Origin: an uncultured Bacteroidota bacterium
GTDB taxonomy: Bacteria; Bacteroidota; Bacteroidia; Bacteroidales; 4484-276
DNA: 41,782 nt
Assembly: GCA_903944895.1 (NCBI GenBank)
Contig: CAJATL010000098.1
Coordinates: forward strand, 1 to 41,782
Direction: 5' to 3'
The notes beneath the pieces were generated by a model. It saw only the letters and a list, made by a program, of their open reading frames with translations, searched no databases and had not been told where the DNA came from. Positions 33,525 through 39,956 of this stretch are shown here, piece by piece (position 1 is the stretch's first letter; each line of letters starts with the position of its first letter). A program made the translations under genes and the position numbers.

Positions 33525-34385
33525 CTAAAAATTATGAACAGCGAGTACTTCTTTCATTTTTTTTGCAAGTACCAAATCATGTGGCGGTTGAACCATGCTG
33601 CCATGATCGCCTTCGGTAAATATTATTTGCAAACCTCCTTTAAAATGCTTGCTCCATCCGTGATCCACCAGACCGCCATTCAGAATGTCATTTTCGGTAA
33701 GATAAACTTTGAATAAAATGCCTTTACAAGCCAAAGGTTTAATATTATAACATCGCATTGCCAGCTCCCTGATTTTTACGAGTACAGGGCCACATTCTTT
33801 CCAATCAATATAATGCCGGGATTCAGTCCATTGCTTAATATCCCCGGAAGATTTAAAAAGATCAGTAACTACTGGAGGTGGCAGTTGCTGCACAGCTGAC
33901 TTCTTTTTTAGAAATTTTTTACCAAGGTATAAAAATAAATGTTCGAAAGCCATTTTTGGTTTCCCATGCCTGAAGAAATAAATCATCCTTTCAGGTAGCT
34001 GAAATCGCTGCCCGTTTTCAAGGAAAGTATCAAAAAGTATAACTAGTTCTACCTCCAGTCCAGCCTCATTTAGTTGATATGCCATTTCAAAGGCTATCAG
34101 GCCAAAGAAAGAATAGCCTGTAAGGATGATTTTGGTATCCGGAATATGCTTAACGATCAGATCACAATAAAAGCTTGCAATATTTTCGACGGTTAAAAAG
34201 CCCGAATCGCCGTTCCAAAGATAAAATTCGACATGGTTAGGTAGCATAAACATCCAAACCGGACGAGTTTGTCTTAGTTCTTCTTCGAGCTTTTGAATAT
34301 AGGCTCCATACCCTATAACAACAAGTGGAACTTCATTGTTTTTTGCTCCAAGTTTAATTGCTTTAATATCATGGTAATCTGTCAC
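33525..34385 (-). CDS. Alpha/beta-hydrolase thioesterase (type II TE-like)
   Basis: A 286-residue thioesterase of the NRPS/PKS TE family. The nucleophile is S92 in LTGYSFFGLIAFEMA, the acid is probably D119 in LFDTF, and the His is H261 in TEGDHGSMVQPP. The nucleophile elbow is GYSFF where GYSFG is usual, so the oxyanion region may differ. It would release the finished acyl chain or edit misloaded ACP. It is the first gene of the operon, divergent from the lipoprotein gene at 34701. Confidence 0.82.
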   Translation of the reverse strand: MTDYHDIKAIKLGAKNNEVPLVVIGYGAYIQKLEEELRQTRPVWMFMLPNHVEFYLWNGDSGFLTVENIASFYCDLIVKHIPDTKIILTGYSFFGLIAFEMAYQLNEAGLEVELVILFDTFLENGQRFQLPERMIYFFRHGKPKMAFEHLFLYLGKKFLKKKSAVQQLPPPVVTDLFKSSGDIKQWTESRHYIDWKECGPVLVKIRELAMRCYNIKPLACKGILFKVYLTENDILNGGLVDHGWSKHFKGGLQIIFTEGDHGSMVQPPHDLVLAKKMKEVLAVHNF

Positions 34386-34700
34386 AAAATACTTTATTGG
34401 TTCAAATTAATTTAAATTTTTATGCTGGTATGATTGTAGGAGTTTCCTGTTCAAATCGGCTACGTTATTTATCCTGAATATTGTTTCCATATTGCTTCTT
34501 TTTCAACAAAACTAAATAATTCCTTTAAAAACGGATTTATCAAATCAGAAATGTTTAACAGGAATTTAAAAAAAAGTTAAAGGCTTTGTTTTAATAAGTA
34601 TTTATCGAAATCCCAATGGTTAAAAACTTTTCACATTTCTGTAATCAATAAAACGTCAACCAATAACGTTAGCCTTCCTAATTTATTTAAATCTCAAACT
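34386..34700. promoter_or_regulatory. Divergent promoter region between the ketosynthase operon and the coiled-coil lipoprotein
   Basis: A 315-bp AT-rich spacer without genes. On the minus strand TAGTTTTG at 34514-34507 matches the TAnnTTTG -7 consensus and could drive the ketosynthase operon with a leader near 115 nt. No equally good element is visible for the plus-strand gene. Confidence 0.4.
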
Positions 34701-35564
34701 ATGAAAAAAATTATTTTTATGCTACTGTTGCCGGTCATTTTCCTGGCCTCATGCAACACCCACAAAAAAGAACTTGCGCAGTTAAAGCAGGAAAATGAGG
34801 AGCTGAAAAAACTTGTTGAAGTCCGCGACCAGGACATCAGCAGCTTTATGCAGGTATTCAACGAAATTGGTGAAAACCTGGCCCAGATCAAAGCCAGAGA
34901 GCAGATTATCACCAAACAGACCGGCAACATGGAAGCCGGACAAGACAAGGTTTCCGTTGTAAAAGATGACCTGCTGGCTATTGATGAACTGATGCGTAAA
35001 AACCGTGAAAACATTCAAAGTCTCAGTGCAAAACTCAAATCATCCAAATTTGAAAACAAGGAACTCCAGAAAATGGTGGCCAATCTCGAAAAAACCATCA
35101 GCGAAAAGGATGTCGAAATCGTAGGCCTTGTTAAGGAACTGGAAGACCTTAATTACGAGGTAAAAGATTTGTACTCATCTGTGGCAAAACTCGAGACCGA
35201 AAATGTTGAAAAAGGCTCCATTATCAACAATCAGGATAAAGCGCTCAATCAGGCTTTTTATCTGATTGGTGCCGAAAAGGATCTCAAAGAAAAAGAAGTG
35301 ATTACCAAAAAAGGTGGTTTTGCCGGAATTGGCCGTGTTGAAAAACTCAACCAGGATTTAAACCAGGGGCTTTTCACCGAAATTGATATCCGCGAAAAAA
35401 ATACCTTCCCGATTGATGGCAAGAAAGTAAAATTACTCACCAATCATCCATCCGACAGCTACCTCATCCGCAAAAATGATGATGACCGCTATTATAGTTT
35501 TGAAATTACCAAACCTGAAGAATTCTGGAGATCATCAAAATACATGGTTCTTACGGTTGATTAA
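34701..35564 (+). CDS. Coiled-coil outer-envelope lipoprotein
   Basis: A 287-residue lipoprotein with a signal peptide and lipobox ending at C18 (FLASCN). From about 22 to 185 it is almost entirely heptad-rich coiled coil (KKELAQLKQENEELKKLVE, then KLKSSKFENKELQKMV). The last 90 residues are a small globular part. This architecture is common in Bacteroidota, where such proteins are sometimes annotated as Cbp1-like collagen-binding adhesins; I would not assign that activity. It is followed 41 bp later by a DUF302 gene on the same strand. Confidence 0.75.
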   Translation: MKKIIFMLLLPVIFLASCNTHKKELAQLKQENEELKKLVEVRDQDISSFMQVFNEIGENLAQIKAREQIITKQTGNMEAGQDKVSVVKDDLLAIDELMRKNRENIQSLSAKLKSSKFENKELQKMVANLEKTISEKDVEIVGLVKELEDLNYEVKDLYSSVAKLETENVEKGSIINNQDKALNQAFYLIGAEKDLKEKEVITKKGGFAGIGRVEKLNQDLNQGLFTEIDIREKNTFPIDGKKVKLLTNHPSDSYLIRKNDDDRYYSFEITKPEEFWRSSKYMVLTVD

Positions 35565-35605
35565 AACCAGGATGATATCATTAATATTTCAACAAAAAAA
35601 TAATT

Positions 35606-35992
35606 ATGAAATACTACATCAACACCGTTCTTGATACCGACTTTGAGAACGCCATCATTAAAGTTACCGAAGCCCTTAAAAAAGAAGGTTTTGGTGTTAT
35701 TTCGGATATTGACATTCAGGGAAAACTGAAAGAAAAACTGAATGTTGATTTCAGAAAATACCGGATTTTAGGCGCCTGTAACCCGCCAATTGCCTTTCAG
35801 GCGCTTACTAACGAAGATAAAATCGGAACCATGTTGCCGTGCAATGTCATTGTTCAGGAAATCGGCAACAACAAAATCGAAGTTGCCGCTGTTGACCCAA
35901 TCGCATCGATGCAAGCCATCGAAAATGAAAAATTAGGCCCGATTGCAATGCAGGTAAAAGCAAGCCTCGAAAGAGTAATTGATTCGTTATAG
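35606..35992 (+). CDS. DUF302 domain protein
   Basis: A 128-residue cytoplasmic protein matching DUF302: the repeat-like start FENAIIKVTEALKKEGFGVI, IQGKLKEKLNVDFRKYRILGACNPP (truncated to its core here), then MLPCNVIVQE and VAAVDPIASM. The fold binds small ligands in some relatives, but the function is unknown. It is closed by a strong terminator at 36017. Confidence 0.88.
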   Translation: MKYYINTVLDTDFENAIIKVTEALKKEGFGVISDIDIQGKLKEKLNVDFRKYRILGACNPPIAFQALTNEDKIGTMLPCNVIVQEIGNNKIEVAAVDPIASMQAIENEKLGPIAMQVKASLERVIDSL

Positions 35993-36016
35993 CTTTCTAT
36001 CTTAAACAACAAATTA

Positions 36017-36055
36017 AAAAACGCAGGAAAACCCGGTTCTTCTGCGTTTTTTTTT
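36017..36055 (+). terminator. Terminator after the DUF302 gene
   Basis: AAAACGCAGGAA pairs with TTCTGCGTTTT with one bulge, followed by a run of nine or more T, 25 bp after the stop. Confidence 0.8.
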
Positions 36056-36172
36056 GTAACTTATTTTTGCAAATGGCATCTCAGCCGATCACAAGCTTTA
36101 AAACGAACATTTACTTTATGGGTATTTCTTAAAACCCAATTTTACTATTTTTACACCTCTAAACTTTTTGGT

Positions 36173-37591
36173 ATGGATTTGAACGAATTCCGCAAACACG
36201 GCCACGAATTGGTTGACTGGATGGCCGACTATTTTGAAGGCATCGAAAATTTGCCGGTAAGATCAACTGTAAATCCGGGTGAAATTATAAAACAACTACC
36301 CGCTGATGCGCCTGATGAAGCCGAGCCTTTTGAGGTCATCATGAATGATTTTAACAATATTATCATGCCTGGAATTACCCATTGGCAGCATCCTGGCTGG
36401 CATGGATATTTTACAGCAAACAACAGTTACCCGTCAATTCTGGCCGAAATGCTCACTTCCACACTGGGTGCACAATGCATGAGTTGGCTTACTTCGCCGG
36501 CTGCCACCGAGCTTAAAGAAAACGTGATGCAATGGACCGCTAAAATGATTGGTTTACCCGATAATTTCACAGGAGTAATCCAGGACACAGCCTCCACGGC
36601 AACGCTGGTATCGCTGCTCACTGCCAGAGAAAAAGCTACGGGAATGAGCACCAACGCCAACGGCTTTTACAATTTCCGACCTTTCACGATTTATTGTTCC
36701 ACCGAAGCCCACTCCTCGATTGAAAGAGCGGTGAAAATTGCAGGTTTTGGAAAAGATTATCTTAGGAAAATTGAAGTTGACGAATTTTTTGCCATGCGCA
36801 CCGACAAACTCAGGCTGGCCATCGAAAAAGACATCAGAGACGGATTTGAACCATTGGCCGTGGTCGCAGCCATTGGAACAACGGGTTCGACAGCCATTGA
36901 TCCGCTCGATGAAATTGGTGAACTTTGCAAAAAGCACAATATCTGGCTTCATGTGGATGCCGCCTGGGCAGGCACGGCTTTGCTTCTTCCCAGAATGCGA
37001 TATATGATCAAAGGCATCGAAAATGTGGACACCTTTGTTTTTAACCCTCACAAATGGATGTTTACCAATTTTGATTGCACCGCTTATTTTGTTAAAGATA
37101 AAGGCGCACTCATCCAGACTTTTGAAATCCTTCCCGAATATTTAAAGACCAAAGAAGGCAACACTGTAAATAATTACCGTGATTGGGGAATTCAACTGGG
37201 CCGTCGCTTCAGGGCTTTAAAACTCTGGTTTGTCATCCGGACTTTTGGGGTTAAAGGACTTCAGGAGAAAATTCAGAATCACCTCACCTGGGCGAACGAA
37301 TTTGCAGGATGGATCGAAAAAAGTAAAAACTTCGAACTTCTTGCTCCAACCCCACTTGCAACGGTTTGTTTCAGGCTGAAACCAGAAACGTGGCTTTCGG
37401 AAGAAGCGTTAAACCAGCTTAATGCCCAATTTATCGAAGCCATCAATCTTACAGGCAAAATATTCCTTTCGCACACCAAACTCAACGGAAAATTCACACT
37501 CCGGTTGGTGGTCGGACAAACCAATACCGAACATCGTCATATCGAAAAAGCATGGCAAATAATAAATGATACTGCTTTGATGTTTGCTTAA
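36173..37591 (+). CDS. Pyridoxal-dependent aromatic-L-amino-acid decarboxylase (group II)
   Basis: A 472-residue group II decarboxylase. The PLP lysine is K294 in FNPHKWMFTNFD, with D262 in LHVDAAWAGTA and the stacking H180 in STEAHSSIE. The N-terminus (HGHELVDWMADYFEGIENLP, then HWQHPGWHGYFTANNSYPSI) is typical of AADC/tyrosine/tryptophan decarboxylases. It would produce tyramine, tryptamine, phenylethylamine or dopamine-like amines; the substrate cannot be set from sequence. A weak TATTTTTA -7 element lies near 36146. A lipoprotein gene follows by 24 bp. Confidence 0.9.
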   Translation: MDLNEFRKHGHELVDWMADYFEGIENLPVRSTVNPGEIIKQLPADAPDEAEPFEVIMNDFNNIIMPGITHWQHPGWHGYFTANNSYPSILAEMLTSTLGAQCMSWLTSPAATELKENVMQWTAKMIGLPDNFTGVIQDTASTATLVSLLTAREKATGMSTNANGFYNFRPFTIYCSTEAHSSIERAVKIAGFGKDYLRKIEVDEFFAMRTDKLRLAIEKDIRDGFEPLAVVAAIGTTGSTAIDPLDEIGELCKKHNIWLHVDAAWAGTALLLPRMRYMIKGIENVDTFVFNPHKWMFTNFDCTAYFVKDKGALIQTFEILPEYLKTKEGNTVNNYRDWGIQLGRRFRALKLWFVIRTFGVKGLQEKIQNHLTWANEFAGWIEKSKNFELLAPTPLATVCFRLKPETWLSEEALNQLNAQFIEAINLTGKIFLSHTKLNGKFTLRLVVGQTNTEHRHIEKAWQIINDTALMFA

Positions 37592-37615
37592 GATTAATTT
37601 TAAAAAAATAAAATT

Positions 37616-38206
37616 ATGAAAACCAGACTTTCGATTATTGTTGCAGGAATAATGATGATTTTTTTAGCCGGTTGCATCGCTTCAATTCATCCTTTGTACA
37701 CCAGCAAAGATGTGGTTTTTGATGCGTCACTTGTGGGCGAGTGGCTCGAAAAAGACAATTCAAACCGCTGGGTCTTCGAAAGTTCAGGTGATTCTGCCTA
37801 TATTCTCACCTACTATGAAAACGGGGTTTTTGGAGCTGACTCAACTTCCACGCTCTCCAAGTTTGAAGCTGTTCTTTTAAAACTCGACAATCAGCATTTT
37901 TTAGATCTTTATCCCGGTGATAACGATCATATCCCGCTATCCAGTCTGCTTTCGACAACGCTTTTTCCGGTTCATACTTTTGCAAAACTTAATTTTACTG
38001 ATGGGGAATTTGTAATCAGCTTTTTCAGCAACGAATGGTTGCAGCAAGCCATTTCGGATAACAAACTAAAAATTGCACACGAAAAAACCAATAGCCAGAT
38101 TATTCTCACAGCCTCAACCACTGATTTGCAGGAAATGGTTATAAAAAACGCTGATAATAAAGATGCGTTTATTGAACCAAAGACTTTGGTGAGATCGAAA
38201 AATTAA
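37616..38206 (+). CDS. Hypothetical lipoprotein
   Basis: A 196-residue lipoprotein with signal peptide and lipobox ending at C20 (FLAGC). The next segment IASIHPLYTSKDVVFDASLVGEW occurs in many Bacteroidota lipoproteins of unknown function (shortened here to HPLYTSKD and LVGEW). The rest is predicted mixed beta structure without motifs I know. It is probably co-transcribed with the decarboxylase. Confidence 0.75.
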   Translation: MKTRLSIIVAGIMMIFLAGCIASIHPLYTSKDVVFDASLVGEWLEKDNSNRWVFESSGDSAYILTYYENGVFGADSTSTLSKFEAVLLKLDNQHFLDLYPGDNDHIPLSSLLSTTLFPVHTFAKLNFTDGEFVISFFSNEWLQQAISDNKLKIAHEKTNSQIILTASTTDLQEMVIKNADNKDAFIEPKTLVRSKN

Positions 38207-38644
38207 ATTTTTAACAAAACTTCCATTTTTCTCCCACCGAAGCGGGATTTCGGCCAACGCCTCAACATTCCATTTTTCCACTCTTCCTTCATTCCATTTT
38301 TCCTTCATTCCATTCTTCCCCCCGATAGCTATCGGGGTTCCATTCTTCCAACTGCCATATCCTTGATTACCCCTGAGAAGGATAGTTTTGACTTCATTAC
38401 GGAACAATTTCCGAATATTGTCATTATTTCCAAGTTTTCAACTTTATTCCAATATTAGGTTTATTATTTCAGATACGGAATTAATCCAATATTGCACACT
38501 TACCAGCCATTTCGGGACACTTACTTATTTGCCCTTGTTTTTAACTCTTAACTCAGCCTATTTTTGACAATTGCTTTAACTCAAAAGAAATTGAGAAAAA
38601 GCATATCGAAATCTTAATCTGATCAAATAAAGTTTGGAGGAAAT
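38207..38644. other. Intergenic region with iterated GGAATG-type repeat and an 18-bp palindrome
   Basis: The 438-bp spacer before the kinase contains no supported gene. From about 38264 to 38345 it carries several near copies of ATTCCATTTTTCC / CATTCCATTCTTCC (minus strand: GGAATG-rich). Within these lies the perfect palindrome CCCCGATAGCTATCGGGG (38320-38337). The remainder to 38644 is AT-rich with no clear promoter match. Confidence 0.7.
38320..38337. repeat. Perfect 18-bp palindrome
   Basis: CCCCGATAGCTATCGGGG reads the same on both strands. I recall such GATAGCTATC-centred palindromes as recurrent intergenic elements in Bacteroidota genomes; only one copy is in this window. Confidence 0.75.
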
Positions 38645-39883
38645 ATGGAAAGACGAAAATACAATGTGCTGGTTGCTGGTTGCACACAGAATTTTAATGA
38701 ATTATCCGGAGCTATCTTTACTGATGAAGATATTAAATTCTCCTATTCAAATACCAGCGATGAAACGATTTCGATGTTGCAGAAAAAGGATTTCGACATC
38801 GTATTGCTCGACACGAAAACCGAGGATTCAGATGGTTTTCAGGTTTGCAAAATGATCAGATCAATTGAAAACATTAAAAAAATCCCCATCATATTTTTAA
38901 CATCCCTGGCAAAAGAGGAAATCGATAAATGCTACGAAAGTGGTGGGGATGATTACATCTTAAAACCCTTTAATCAAAAGGAATTAATCGGCAAAATTAA
39001 ATTGAGACTGATGCAAAAACGTGGTACTGATGAGCTTATTGGGAAATTTGACCGCAAAGCTTCGGTAAAACTCATATCCGATGTGGCCAGGATGAAACAT
39101 GAAATACAGGCTTTAAGAGAAAAAAACAAATTGCTTGCTAAGACTTCCAACGATTATTATGAAATGGAGAAGTTAAAAAACAACTTTTTAAAGGTAATTT
39201 GTCACGAATTACGGACTCCGGTGAGCGGCATCCTGGGATTTGTCGAAATCCTGAATGAAAACCCAAATTGTGTCGAAAATCATGATATCCTGAAAACAAT
39301 CATTTTTGCATCAAAAAATTTACAGGATTATGCTGATATCGCATTAATGATCACTCAGATTGAACCTGAAAAGATAAATGAGAATATGCGCCCCACCAAA
39401 ATAAGCAGCCTCGTTGAGTATGCAATTATAGAAGTGATGCAGAACTGTGATAAAAAAGAAATCGGAATAAACACCAACCTTAAGGATAAACTTGCTGAGG
39501 TGATTATCGAACCCGGGCTGATAAAGGATGTAATCAGGATAATTCTTACAAACGCTGCAAATCACAGCCCTGTTAAAGGATCGATCTCCATAAAACTTAC
39601 CGAATTTGAAGATAAATTAGAACTCGAAATCAGCAATCCGGGTAAAGGCTTCGAACCAGATAAATTAAAAAATATTACGGCGTTTTTAATGAAAGATGGC
39701 TTGAATCTCCGATCAGAATGGCCCGGGATGCATTTTTCGGTCATCAAATTCGTCATGGATCTTCATAACGGGCAAGTTCAGATTAGTAACCCTGAAGAAG
39801 GTGGTGCTATGGTAAAATTGATTTTCCCCATTAACGCCATGAAAAATAAAGCATTTTCAGAGGCTATGTTACAGCTTAATTAG
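38645..39883 (+). CDS. Receiver-histidine kinase fusion
   Basis: A 412-residue soluble signalling protein. Residues 5-122 form a receiver domain with phospho-acceptor D56 (IVLLDTK), T86 (FLTSLAK) and K107 (ILKPFNQ). The acidic pair normally following strand 1 is replaced by VAGC, so Mg2+ binding may be impaired. Residues about 145-180 form a coiled linker. The HisKA domain carries H187 in VICHELRTPVSG, and HATPase_c runs from about 255 to 405 with N303 in LTNAANHSP and NPGKG at 331-335. The G2 box is poor (GMHFSV). No sensor, membrane segment or output regulator is encoded next to it. The order receiver then kinase is typical of kinases that take input from another phosphorelay component. Confidence 0.88.
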   Translation: MERRKYNVLVAGCTQNFNELSGAIFTDEDIKFSYSNTSDETISMLQKKDFDIVLLDTKTEDSDGFQVCKMIRSIENIKKIPIIFLTSLAKEEIDKCYESGGDDYILKPFNQKELIGKIKLRLMQKRGTDELIGKFDRKASVKLISDVARMKHEIQALREKNKLLAKTSNDYYEMEKLKNNFLKVICHELRTPVSGILGFVEILNENPNCVENHDILKTIIFASKNLQDYADIALMITQIEPEKINENMRPTKISSLVEYAIIEVMQNCDKKEIGINTNLKDKLAEVIIEPGLIKDVIRIILTNAANHSPVKGSISIKLTEFEDKLELEISNPGKGFEPDKLKNITAFLMKDGLNLRSEWPGMHFSVIKFVMDLHNGQVQISNPEEGGAMVKLIFPINAMKNKAFSEAMLQLN

Positions 39884-39956
39884 CACCAACAATATTTTTG
39901 AGAATGGATGAATTCAAATAATTGAAGGTGAATATTGTAAAAAACACATTTTTGTT

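Noticed and set aside
38114-38407. 97-residue minus-strand open frame over the repeat region
   Set aside because: It is built from the GGAATG-type repeat (WKNG/EKWN-like translation) and overlaps the end of the lipoprotein gene; no promoter or homology pattern.
39630-39660. Asn in place of Asp in the kinase NPGKG box as proof of inactivity
   Set aside because: Asn at this position occurs in kinases I believe to be active, so I only note the weak G2 box.
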